Shown in pieces: positions 21,489 through 28,732 of a DNA stretch of 39,740 nt. The translations under genes were made by a program, and so were the position numbers. Source of the DNA: Chloroflexota bacterium (GTDB taxonomy: Bacteria > Chloroflexota > Anaerolineae > UBA1429). Where the stretch lies: the NCBI GenBank assembly GCA_012841405.1, contig DUUT01000127.1, positions 1-39,740 of the forward strand. The letters are read 5' to 3'. The notes beneath the pieces are model-generated. The model worked only from the letters and a program-made list of their open reading frames with translations, was not told where the DNA came from and ran no database searches. Position 1 is the first letter of the stretch. Each line of letters begins with the position of its first letter.

Positions 21489-22565
21489 ATGACGAACAAG
21501 AAGCGCATCCTGACAGGCGACCGCCCGACGGGCAAGCTGCACCTGGGGCACTATGTGGGCAGCCTGGCCAATCGCGTGCGCTTGCAGGACGAGTACGAGT
21601 GCTTCTTTATCATCGCCGACCTGCACACCCTCACCACGCGCCCCGAGAAGGAGCACGTGACCGCCCTGCGCCAGAACGTCACCGACGTGGTGCTCGACTA
21701 TCTGGCCGCCGGCATCGACCCGGCCAAGAGCGTCATCTACCTCCAGTCCGCGGTACCGGCGGTGTACGATATGAACCTCATCTTTGAGATGCTGGTCACC
21801 CTGCCCCGCCTGCAGCGCGTCCCGAGCATCAAGGAGATGGCCCGCGCGGCGAACATCAGCGACGAGACATTGCCCTTTGGCTTGGTGGGCTACCCCGTGC
21901 TGCAGGCCGCCGACATCCTCATGCCGCGGGCGCACCTGGTGCCCGTCGGGAAGGACAACGAGGCCCACGTGGAAGTCAGCCGCGAGATCGCCCGCCGCTT
22001 TAACTATCTCTACGGCGAGGTGTTCCCCATCCCCGAGGTGATGGTGGGGGAGGTGCCCACCCTGGTGGGCACAGACGGCCAGGCCAAGATGTCCAAGAGC
22101 CTGGGCAACGCCATCTATCTCTCCGATGACGCCGCCACCGTACGGCGCAAGGTGTTTAGCATGTACACGGACCCGAACCGCATCTCGGCGGACGTGCCCG
22201 GCCGCGTCGAGGGGAACCCCGTGTTCATCTACCACGACGCCTTCAACCCCAACCGCGCCGAGGTGGAAGACCTGAAGGAGCGCTATCGCCAGGGGCGTGT
22301 GGGCGACGTCGAGGTGAAGGAAAAACTGACCATCGCCTTGAACGCCTTTCTCGACCCGATACGCGAGCGCCGCGCCGCCATCGAGGCCAAGAGCGGCTAT
22401 GTCGAGCGCGTCATCTATGAGGGGACGCTGCGCGCCGCCGAGGAGGGCGAGGCCACGCTGCGCGAGATGAAGCGCGCCATGGGCCTCACCGGCCTGTGGA
22501 ACCGCATCTCGCGCAAGGGCCGCGAGGCCATCGAGCGCGATAAAAAGGCCGCCGCGAGCGGCTGA
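21489..22565 (+). CDS. trpS: Tryptophanyl-tRNA synthetase
   Basis: A 358-residue class I synthetase that charges tRNA-Trp. The HIGH-type motif is HLGH (18-21) and the KMSKS loop is exact (200-204). The N-terminal [17 protein letters not shown] and the [27 protein letters not shown] region are typical of bacterial TrpRS. ATG 21489 has AAGGAGG at 21477-21483. In-frame codons upstream fall inside the T-box leader and are not used. The specifier codon TGG in the leader independently confirms amino-acid specificity. Confidence 0.97.
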   Translation: MTNKKRILTGDRPTGKLHLGHYVGSLANRVRLQDEYECFFIIADLHTLTTRPEKEHVTALRQNVTDVVLDYLAAGIDPAKSVIYLQSAVPAVYDMNLIFEMLVTLPRLQRVPSIKEMARAANISDETLPFGLVGYPVLQAADILMPRAHLVPVGKDNEAHVEVSREIARRFNYLYGEVFPIPEVMVGEVPTLVGTDGQAKMSKSLGNAIYLSDDAATVRRKVFSMYTDPNRISADVPGRVEGNPVFIYHDAFNPNRAEVEDLKERYRQGRVGDVEVKEKLTIALNAFLDPIRERRAAIEAKSGYVERVIYEGTLRAAEEGEATLREMKRAMGLTGLWNRISRKGREAIERDKKAAASG

Positions 22566-22615
22566 CGGGGCATGCGTCGGGGCAGGCTGGGCGATGGGTT
22601 GGCATGCGTTCGGGG

Positions 22616-22644
22616 TTGACGCTGCCCCCCGCGCCATCTACAAT
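22616..22644 (+). promoter_or_regulatory. Promoter of the UroD/PurO-like operon
   Basis: TTGACG (22616-22621) and TACAAT (22639-22644) have a 17-bp spacer. The leader would be about 35 nt. A short direct repeat (ggcatgcgt then cgggg) spans the region just upstream. Confidence 0.8.
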
Positions 22645-22684
22645 CCGCGCGTGCCAACCCACCATGACCCGCCTGGAGGCCCCC

Positions 22685-23743
22685 ATGCCCACGGAAACCA
22701 TGTCTCCCCGCGAGCGCTGGCTGGCCGTGTTGCAGCGGCGGACGCCCGATCGCGTTCCCATGGACTATTGGACAACGCCCGAGGCAGATGCGCGCCTCAA
22801 GGCGCACCTGGGCGTGGCCGACGACCGCGCCCTGTTCGAGCGTCTGCACATCGACCGTCCCTTTAGCGTCACGCCCGAGTACGTCGGCCCTCCCATTCCC
22901 GCCGACCAGGACGTCTTTGGCATCACCTACCGCGACGTGGATTACGGCACGGGCGTCTACCGCGAGGTGGTGGAGAACCCCCTGGCGCGCTACACCTCGG
23001 TGGACGAAATCGAGGCCAACTATCGCTGGCCGAGCCCCGATTGGTGGGACTATCGCTCGCTTCCCGCGCAGATCGCCGAGTGGACGGATTACCCCATCCG
23101 CGGCGGGGGGTCGGAGCCGTTCCTGACGTACAAGAGCCTGCGCGGCCAAGAGCAGGCCTTTATGGACCTCGTGCTGAACCCTGAGATCGTCCACTACTGC
23201 TTGGACAAGCTGTTCGAGCTAGCCTACCAGAACACGCTGCGCACCTATGAGGCCATCCCTGGGCAGGTGATGATCACCTACGTCGCCGAGGACATGGGCG
23301 CCCAGGAGGGGCTTCTCTTCTCACCGAAGCAGATCCACGAGTTCCTCATCCCGCGCATGCAGCGCATCATCGACCTGGCCCACGAGGCGGGCGCCTACGT
23401 CTTTCACCACAGCGATGGCGCCATTCGCCGCATCATCCCGGACATGATCGCCACCGGCATCGACGTGCTGAACCCGATCCAGTGGCGCTGCCCAGGGATG
23501 GAGCGCGAGGCGATCAAGCGCGACTTTGGCGACCAACTCATCTTTCACGGCGGCATGGACAACCAGTACACCCTCCCCTTTGGTTCGGTGGACGAGGTAC
23601 GCCGTGAGGTGGAGGACAACCTGCGTATCCTGGGGGCCGGCGGTGGCTACATCCTGGCCCGCTGTCACAACATCCAAGCCGTCAGCCCCCCGGAGAACAT
23701 CGTGGCGATGTACGAGACGGGCTATGCACTGGGTTGGCGGTAA
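22685..23743 (+). CDS. Uroporphyrinogen decarboxylase-superfamily protein
   Basis: A 352-residue TIM-barrel protein of the UroD/MtaA superfamily. It contains the C-terminal blocks FHHSDGAIRRIIPDMI, GIDVLNPIQW, FHGGMDNQ and the ARCHNIQ...PPENI segment typical of the methyltransferase-like branch rather than heme HemE. In corrinoid methyltransferases the metal is held by an HxC motif and a later Cys. Here the first reads H-H-S and the later Cys remains (ARCHN), so zinc binding may differ. ATG 22685 follows TGGAGG; an earlier ATG at 22664 lacks such a site. The next gene starts 14 bp after its stop. Function is unassigned. Confidence 0.85.
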   Translation: MPTETMSPRERWLAVLQRRTPDRVPMDYWTTPEADARLKAHLGVADDRALFERLHIDRPFSVTPEYVGPPIPADQDVFGITYRDVDYGTGVYREVVENPLARYTSVDEIEANYRWPSPDWWDYRSLPAQIAEWTDYPIRGGGSEPFLTYKSLRGQEQAFMDLVLNPEIVHYCLDKLFELAYQNTLRTYEAIPGQVMITYVAEDMGAQEGLLFSPKQIHEFLIPRMQRIIDLAHEAGAYVFHHSDGAIRRIIPDMIATGIDVLNPIQWRCPGMEREAIKRDFGDQLIFHGGMDNQYTLPFGSVDEVRREVEDNLRILGAGGGYILARCHNIQAVSPPENIVAMYETGYALGWR

Positions 23744-23757
23744 GCGAGAGGAGTGCT

Positions 23758-24378
23758 ATGTACGTCGGCAGATTCGTTGTCCTGGGGCGCACGGGTAGCG
23801 GCGCCTGGTACCTGGGCTACCGCGTGTCGTCGCGCTCGTTTCCCAACCGCACCATCCGCACGGGGAGCGATCGTGCCGTGGTCGTGCCCACGGCCGACGC
23901 CACCCCGGACACCAGCGAGACCCCCAACCCCTACATCACGTACAACTGCCTGCGCGTCGACCGGGGCCGCATCGTGGTCGCCAACGGCAGCCACGTCGAC
24001 CCCATCATCGAGCGCGTGACCGATGGCTACGAGCTGCTCGGCGCCATCACCCTTCCCCTCCTGGCGCTGGGGTACGAGCGCGATGCGTACAACACGCCGC
24101 GCATCGTCGCTGCGCTGGACAGCGGCGCCGACGAGGGCTACATGGGCATCGTCGCCGACGACAGGGTATGCGTGCGCCGCCTCAAGGTCACTCCGGGCCA
24201 AGCGTACCTCCTCGCCACGTACGAGCTCAATGAGCCTACGCCCATCGCCCTCGAGGGCAACACCCCCGGCGAGCTGTGCGCGGCCATCTATGAGGCCGAG
24301 TACGAGCACCCCGTCGCCGCCCTGGCCGCCTTTCCCTCCGGCCCGTCCGTGGAGATGGTCGTGCGCTCGGCGCGCTAG
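23758..24378 (+). CDS. IMP cyclohydrolase-like protein (archaeal PurO family)
   Basis: A 206-residue protein that I recognise as PurO/IMP_cyclohyd-like from its N-terminal MYVGRFVVLGRT and the strongly conserved YRVSSRSFPNR. PurO converts FAICAR to IMP, the last step of purine synthesis, and was described from archaea, whereas most bacteria use PurH. The predicted length matches PurO (about 200). Start ATG 23758 follows AGAGGAG. It shares a transcript with the UroD-superfamily gene. Whether it performs the purine step or has moved to another cyclohydrolase-type reaction cannot be told here. A strong terminator follows at 24399-24432. Confidence 0.85.
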   Translation: MYVGRFVVLGRTGSGAWYLGYRVSSRSFPNRTIRTGSDRAVVVPTADATPDTSETPNPYITYNCLRVDRGRIVVANGSHVDPIIERVTDGYELLGAITLPLLALGYERDAYNTPRIVAALDSGADEGYMGIVADDRVCVRRLKVTPGQAYLLATYELNEPTPIALEGNTPGELCAAIYEAEYEHPVAALAAFPSGPSVEMVVRSAR

Positions 24379-24398
24379 GGCGGCACGACAACGCCTCC

Positions 24399-24432
24399 GG
24401 AGGGCCGCACGCTGTGCGGCCCTCCTCTTCTT
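24399..24432 (+). terminator. Intrinsic terminator after the PurO-like gene
   Basis: GGAGGGCCGCAC-gct-GTGCGGCCCTCC is a perfect 12-bp stem followed by TCTTCTT. It ends the operon; the rest of 24379-24700 holds only the pepF promoter. Confidence 0.88.
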
Positions 24433-24587
24433 CGCCCATCGACGCGCCACATCTCGCTTCTGGATCTCAAGGTAGCGCCCCACCGAGCGTCCGCCGCGGA
24501 TGCCAGCCCACGCCGGCGGGCTTCCCTGGCTTTGGCTCGCGGCGCAGTCACCCGATGGAACGCCTCGCATCCTTCGCCCTCACCCGC

Positions 24588-24616
24588 TCGACCTTGCCGC
24601 TTGGACGGGGTACAAT
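24588..24616 (+). promoter_or_regulatory. Promoter of the oligoendopeptidase gene
   Basis: TCGACC (24588-24593) and TACAAT (24611-24616) have a 17-bp spacer. The leader is about 78 nt. Confidence 0.65.
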
Positions 24617-24700
24617 ACCCTCTAGCGCCCCGCGAACGATGACCGTGCCGGGACGTACAGGGTTGTCACCCACACGACGCGAGGTAAGGAGTACCCGTAC

Positions 24701-26512
24701 ATGAACAAGGAACCGCGCCGGCGGCAGGACGTCCCCCAAGAGGACCGCTGGAACATCGAGGCGCTCTACCCCAACGACGCCGCCTGGGAGGCGGATTTCG
24801 CTCGGGCCCAGAGCCTGCCGGCCCAAGTGGAGGCGTATAGCGGCCGTCTCGCCGAATCCCCCGAGACCCTCGCCGCCGCCATCCGCGCGCTGCTCGATGC
24901 CTACCGCCACATCGAAAAGGTGTACGTCTATGCCCATCTGCGTAACGACGAGGATCTGGGTAACAGCACCTACCAGTCCATGTTCGATCGTGCGCGCACG
25001 GCCTATATCCAGCTGAGCACTGCGGCGTCCTACTTTTCGCCCGAGCTGTTGGCCATCGATGATGCCACCATGGCCGAGTGGCTGGGCACCGACCTCATCG
25101 CCCCCTACCGCGTCTGGCTTGAGGACATCCTGCGCGGCAAGCCCTACACCCTCAGCCCGTCGGAAGAGCGCCTCATGTCCATGGCGGCGGAGCCCCTGGG
25201 GGCCATCTCCAAGGTGTTCAGCGTGCTGAAGAACGTCGATCTGGCGGCGCGCCTGCCGGCCGTGCAGGATGAGGACGGCGACGAGCAGCAGCTCACCCAC
25301 GCCTCCTTCATCCGCCTCCTGGAGAGCCGCGATCGCACCGTGCGCAAGAACGCCTTCGATGCCTACTATGCCGAATACAGGGGCAATCGTACCACCAACG
25401 CCGCCATCCTCGACGCGGGGATCAAGTCCCACGTGTTCAACGCCCGCGCCCGCGGCTTTCCCAATGCCCTCGCCGCGGCGCTCTTTGGCGACAACGTCGA
25501 CGTGTCGGTGTACGATTCCCTCATCGCTGCCGTACACGACGCGCTGCCCGCCTTCTATCGTTACGTCAAGCTGCGCAAGCGCCTCCTCGGCGTCGACGAC
25601 CTCCACATGTATGACGCCTACGTCTCGGTGATTCCGGCCGTCGAGATGCGCTTTACCTACGACGAGGCCGTCGACACGATCCGCACCGCCCTCCAACCGC
25701 TGGGGCAGAACTATGTCGAGGTGATGACGGAGGGCCTCACCAGTGGCTGGGTCGACCGCTACGAGAATGTCGGCAAGCGCTCCGGGGCCTATTCGTCGGG
25801 TTGCTACGATTCGATGCCCTACATCCTGATGAACTTTACCGGGACGCTCGATTCCGTGTTCACCCTGGCCCACGAGCTGGGGCACTCGATGCACTCCTGG
25901 CACTCGATCCAGGCGCAGCCCTACCACCTGGCGGACTATCGCATCCTGGTGGCCGAGGTCGCCTCGACCACCAACGAGGCGCTCCTCAACCACCACTTGC
26001 TGCAGGTGACGGAGGACAAGGCCACCCGCGCCTATCTCATCGATCGCTACCTGGACAGCTTTCGCGGCACCCTGTACCGCCAAACGATGTTCGCCGAGTT
26101 TGAGAAGCTGATCCACGAACAGGTCGAGTCGGGTGAGCCCCTCACGGCCGACGGCCTCGATGCCACCTACTATGACCTCGTCAAGCGCTACTTTGGCGAC
26201 GATGTGGCCTTTGATGAGCAGGACGCGCCCATCGCCTGGGAATGGTCGCGCGTGGACCACTTTTTCTACAACTTTTACGTCTACAAGTACGCCACCGGCA
26301 TGTCATCCGCCATTGCCATCGCCTCGTCGATCCTCAACGACGGTGATGCCGCCCTGCAGCGCTACTTGACCTTCCTGAGCGGCGGCAGCAGCAAATACCC
26401 TCTGGACCTGCTCAAGGACGCCGGCGTTGACCTCACCACCCCCGAGCCGGTGACTGCGGCGCTCTCCGAGTTTGAGCGGCTGCTCGGCGAGCTGGAGGCG
26501 CTCGTCGCGTAG
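24701..26512 (+). CDS. pepF: Oligoendopeptidase F (M3 metallopeptidase)
   Basis: A 603-residue cytoplasmic zinc peptidase of family M3B that cleaves short peptides of roughly 7-17 residues. The zinc motif HELGH is at His391-His395, and the third ligand is Glu419 in VAEVASTTNE. The N-terminal start RWNIEALYPN and the LSGGSSKYPLDLLKDAGVD block near the end are hallmarks of PepF. No signal peptide is seen. ATG 24701 follows TAAGGA. The gene appears monocistronic: its own promoter lies upstream and a GC-rich hairpin downstream. Confidence 0.96.
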   Translation: MNKEPRRRQDVPQEDRWNIEALYPNDAAWEADFARAQSLPAQVEAYSGRLAESPETLAAAIRALLDAYRHIEKVYVYAHLRNDEDLGNSTYQSMFDRARTAYIQLSTAASYFSPELLAIDDATMAEWLGTDLIAPYRVWLEDILRGKPYTLSPSEERLMSMAAEPLGAISKVFSVLKNVDLAARLPAVQDEDGDEQQLTHASFIRLLESRDRTVRKNAFDAYYAEYRGNRTTNAAILDAGIKSHVFNARARGFPNALAAALFGDNVDVSVYDSLIAAVHDALPAFYRYVKLRKRLLGVDDLHMYDAYVSVIPAVEMRFTYDEAVDTIRTALQPLGQNYVEVMTEGLTSGWVDRYENVGKRSGAYSSGCYDSMPYILMNFTGTLDSVFTLAHELGHSMHSWHSIQAQPYHLADYRILVAEVASTTNEALLNHHLLQVTEDKATRAYLIDRYLDSFRGTLYRQTMFAEFEKLIHEQVESGEPLTADGLDATYYDLVKRYFGDDVAFDEQDAPIAWEWSRVDHFFYNFYVYKYATGMSSAIAIASSILNDGDAALQRYLTFLSGGSSKYPLDLLKDAGVDLTTPEPVTAALSEFERLLGELEALVA

Positions 26513-26528
26513 GGGGTCCGCGACGCGA

Positions 26529-26551
26529 GGCCGCCCACGACCCGGGCGGCC
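26529..26551 (+). terminator. GC hairpin after pepF
   Basis: GGCCGCCC-acgaccc-GGGCGGCC is an 8-bp stem 17 bp after the pepF stop. It lacks a T-run, so termination would be weak or factor-assisted. Confidence 0.45.
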
Positions 26552-26566
26552 CGCCGCGCCTTCGCC

Positions 26567-26595
26567 TTGACGGGGTAGCCGGTTCGCAGTATATG
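26567..26595 (+). promoter_or_regulatory. Promoter of the zinc-ribbon gene
   Basis: TTGACG (26567-26572) and TATATG (26590-26595) have a 17-bp spacer. The leader is about 40 nt. Confidence 0.75.
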
Positions 26596-26641
26596 TGCGC
26601 GCAGGTGCCTTGCGGTTCTCAGCACACACCGGAGGATCAAC

Positions 26642-27286
26642 GTGACCACGCCATCTCGCATGCCGCGCTACGATGTGCGTAATGACGGCGTAGGGCCGTA
26701 CGCCGCATTCTACTGTGACCAGTGCGACCGTGAGTATCGCAGCCAGCCCGACGTGGGCGCTACCATCGCCAAGGACGTGGGGCGCGCGGCGGTGGGAGGG
26801 TTCCTGCGCCGCATCCCCCTCGTCGGCAATGCCGTGGCCGACAACGTGGTGGGTGAGGATCCGCGCTACACGTACCACCTGACGCCGGCACAGCTGGAGA
26901 AGGCGTGGGAGCAGACCCGCACGTACTTTCGCGAGTGCCCCACCTGCGCCCAGATCGTGTGCCTCTCCTGCTTTGACCAGCAGTCGGGGTTCTGCAACAA
27001 CGACAGCCCTCGCCGCGAAGAGATCGCCGAGGCCAGCGCGGAGCAGGCCGTAGGCGTCATCAAGGGGATTGCTAGCGCCTTTGGTCTCGATCAAGTGGCC
27101 AAGCAGGCAGCCGAGGCGGCCCAGAGGGCCCCGCGCTGCGGCCAGTGCGGCACCATGGTGGCCGCCGGCACCAAGTTCTGCCCCGAATGCGGCACACGGA
27201 TCGCACAGGCCACCACGTGCGCCAACTGCGGCACCGAGCTCCAGGGCGCCAAGTTCTGCCCCGAGTGCGGCACCAAGGCAGAGTAG
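26642..27286 (+). CDS. Multi-zinc-ribbon protein
   Basis: A 214-residue protein with several CxxC knuckles: CDQC near the N-terminus, CPTC and CLSC around residues 100-112, then two tandem double ribbons at the C-terminus (CGQC...CPEC and CANC...CPEC, each followed by GT). An amphipathic Gly/Ala-rich segment lies between (about 40-65 and again about 140-160). The C-terminal tandem matches the double-zinc-ribbon family found at protein-interaction ends. No catalytic signature is seen. The start is GTG 26642 with GGAGG at 26631-26635. It is followed by a strong terminator shared with the convergent flavodoxin gene. Function unknown. Confidence 0.8.
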   Translation: MTTPSRMPRYDVRNDGVGPYAAFYCDQCDREYRSQPDVGATIAKDVGRAAVGGFLRRIPLVGNAVADNVVGEDPRYTYHLTPAQLEKAWEQTRTYFRECPTCAQIVCLSCFDQQSGFCNNDSPRREEIAEASAEQAVGVIKGIASAFGLDQVAKQAAEAAQRAPRCGQCGTMVAAGTKFCPECGTRIAQATTCANCGTELQGAKFCPECGTKAE

Positions 27287-27305
27287 GCGTCTCTCACAGA
27301 CGCCA

Positions 27306-27337
27306 CGAGGGCCGGTATCCCCCGGCCCTCGTCGTTT
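27306..27337 (+). terminator. Intrinsic terminator after the zinc-ribbon gene
   Basis: CGAGGGCCGG (27306-27315) pairs with CCGGCCCTCG (27322-27331), loop tatccc, followed by TCGTTT. It lies in the short convergent gap with the flavodoxin-like gene. Confidence 0.75.
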
Positions 27338-27343
27338 CCGCCC

Positions 27344-27934
27344 TCAGCCGTGCCGCCCCTGCCGTTTCTCCCGCTCGGCCTTTTCGTAGCGCAGCACCGT
27401 GGCCAGTCCGTAGGCGTTCGCCTCGATGACGCCCAGGTCATGGGCGTTCGGGCGGCCGCGAATGTCGCCGAGGCGCCCGTACAGGTTCAGCCGTGGGTTC
27501 GAGTTCTCGTGAAACGCGCCCACCGTGTACCACACGCCGCGCACGCCGTACCCCAGGTGGCGAAACGTCTGCGCCAGCACATCCCCCACCGGCGTGGCCT
27601 CCGCGATGCCCGTGTGCGGCCCGGCGTAGGTCACAAAGACGACCGCCGTCCGCCCCGCACAACGCGGGGCATTGGGCACGACGCGGCCCATCGCGTTGCC
27701 CTCGGCGATCCTGCGATCGAGCGCCCGTCTGACCGGCGCCGGCGGCGCAAAGTGGTACGCGGGGCACCCGAGGCACACGAGGTCATAGTCGTCCAGCGCG
27801 ATCCCCCGCGCCCGGTGGAGCGGCACCAGCGTCACCTCCGCCTCGGCCCGCACTAATCCGCGGCACAGCGCCTCAGCCGTCCGCTTCGTGTTGCCCCCTG
27901 GCGAGTAATAGATCACCAGCACCCGCAATACCAT
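27344..27934 (-). CDS. Flavodoxin/NAD(P)H-quinone oxidoreductase-like protein
   Basis: A 196-residue flavodoxin-fold protein. The FMN phosphate-binding loop is YYSPGGNTKRTAEAL near the N-terminus. The second and third flavin loops fit CPAYHFAPPAP and VTYAGPHTG. It is longer than a classical electron-shuttle flavodoxin, so it may belong to the multimeric flavodoxin WrbA-like or NADPH-reductase-like group. ATG 27932-27934 is preferred because AAGGGAG lies 8 bp upstream; GTG at 27943 would overlap that site. It lies 122 bp downstream of the adenosine-specific kinase-like gene, in the same direction, and may be co-transcribed. Confidence 0.8.
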   Translation of the reverse strand: MVLRVLVIYYSPGGNTKRTAEALCRGLVRAEAEVTLVPLHRARGIALDDYDLVCLGCPAYHFAPPAPVRRALDRRIAEGNAMGRVVPNAPRCAGRTAVVFVTYAGPHTGIAEATPVGDVLAQTFRHLGYGVRGVWYTVGAFHENSNPRLNLYGRLGDIRGRPNAHDLGVIEANAYGLATVLRYEKAEREKRQGRHG

Positions 27935-28056
27935 CGTGGGCACTCCCTTCCCCGCTACTAGCGGTCCTCTGTACGATCCCGAGGGACAGCGGCCTCAGGT
28001 GTCTCGCCGATCGCCGCATCAGCCCGCGCCGCAGCTTCGCCCCGCTGCGCGGCGTG

Positions 28057-28542
28057 TCACAGCTTGTAGCCGATGGTGCGCAACAGGCCCTTGCGCCAGG
28101 CGACGCCGTCCGCGTCCTCCACTCCCTGTGGCGGGAGCCCGTCGATCACTCCCATGATGCCGCGTCCCTGCTCCGTCTCGGCCACCACCACCTGCAGAGG
28201 GTTGGCCGTCGCGCAGTAGATGCCGCACACCTCCGGCACCGCTTTGATGGCGTTCAGCACGTTGATGGGGTAGAACCCTTCACCGAGGATGATAATAAAG
28301 GCGTGCCCCGTGCCCAGCGCCAGGGCGTTGCGCTCGGCCAGCGCCTGTAGGGCATCGTCGGTCCCACTCGAGCGCACCAGACAGGCGCCCGACGCCTCGC
28401 AGAACGCCAGCCCGAACCGAATGCCCGGCACCGCCGTCACCAACGCCTCGTGCAGATCCTCCACCGTCTTGATGAAATGGCTCTGCCCGAGGATGACGTT
28501 CGCCTCGTCCGGCTTTTCGATGCTAACGACCTTCCACTCCAT
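28057..28542 (-). CDS. Adenosine-specific kinase family protein (DUF355-type)
   Basis: A 161-residue protein matching the small adenosine-specific kinase family (Pfam Adenosine_kin, COG1839), known mainly from archaea and some thermophilic bacteria. Recognisable blocks are the N-terminal VILGQSHFIKTVEDL, FGLAFCEASGACLVR with SGTDDAL, HAFIIILGEGFYPINVLNAIK, and the C-terminal GVIDGLPPQGVE. It has no similarity to ribokinase-type adenosine kinases. ATG 28540-28542 has GGAGG 6 bp upstream. A good promoter lies at 28591-28619. Together with the PurO-like gene 4 kb away it gives the region an archaeal-type nucleotide flavour. Confidence 0.88.
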   Translation of the reverse strand: MEWKVVSIEKPDEANVILGQSHFIKTVEDLHEALVTAVPGIRFGLAFCEASGACLVRSSGTDDALQALAERNALALGTGHAFIIILGEGFYPINVLNAIKAVPEVCGIYCATANPLQVVVAETEQGRGIMGVIDGLPPQGVEDADGVAWRKGLLRTIGYKL

Positions 28543-28590
28543 GGCGCACCTCCGGGTGTTCGCTCGGGGTCACCGCCCCCGCTGCCCAGC

Positions 28591-28619
28591 ATTGTAGGCC
28601 CGGGAATCGGCCGGGTCAA
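28591..28619 (-). promoter_or_regulatory. Promoter of the adenosine-specific kinase-like gene
   Basis: On the minus strand, TTGACC (28614-28619) and TACAAT (28591-28596) have a 17-bp spacer. It is divergent from the promoter of the large kinase gene. Confidence 0.8.
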
Positions 28620-28673
28620 CGATCGCGCACGCCGTACGGTCCGATGAGCACACTGGCGCAGAGCGCGCCATGT

Positions 28674-28682
28674 TGCTATAAT
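28674..28682 (+). promoter_or_regulatory. Extended -10 promoter of the large sensor kinase
   Basis: TGC plus TATAAT is a perfect extended -10 with no good -35, identical to the element at 1736-1744. The start site would be near 28689, about 44 nt before the kinase ATG. Confidence 0.68.
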
Positions 28683-28732
28683 ACGCAGCAATTCCAACCT
28701 CTGGCCGCGCTTCGGACGGCCAGCATGCAGCC

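Noticed and set aside
24548-26260. 570-residue open frame antisense to pepF
   Set aside because: Long antisense frames are common at this GC content. The sequence lacks any family motif and overlaps an unambiguous pepF.
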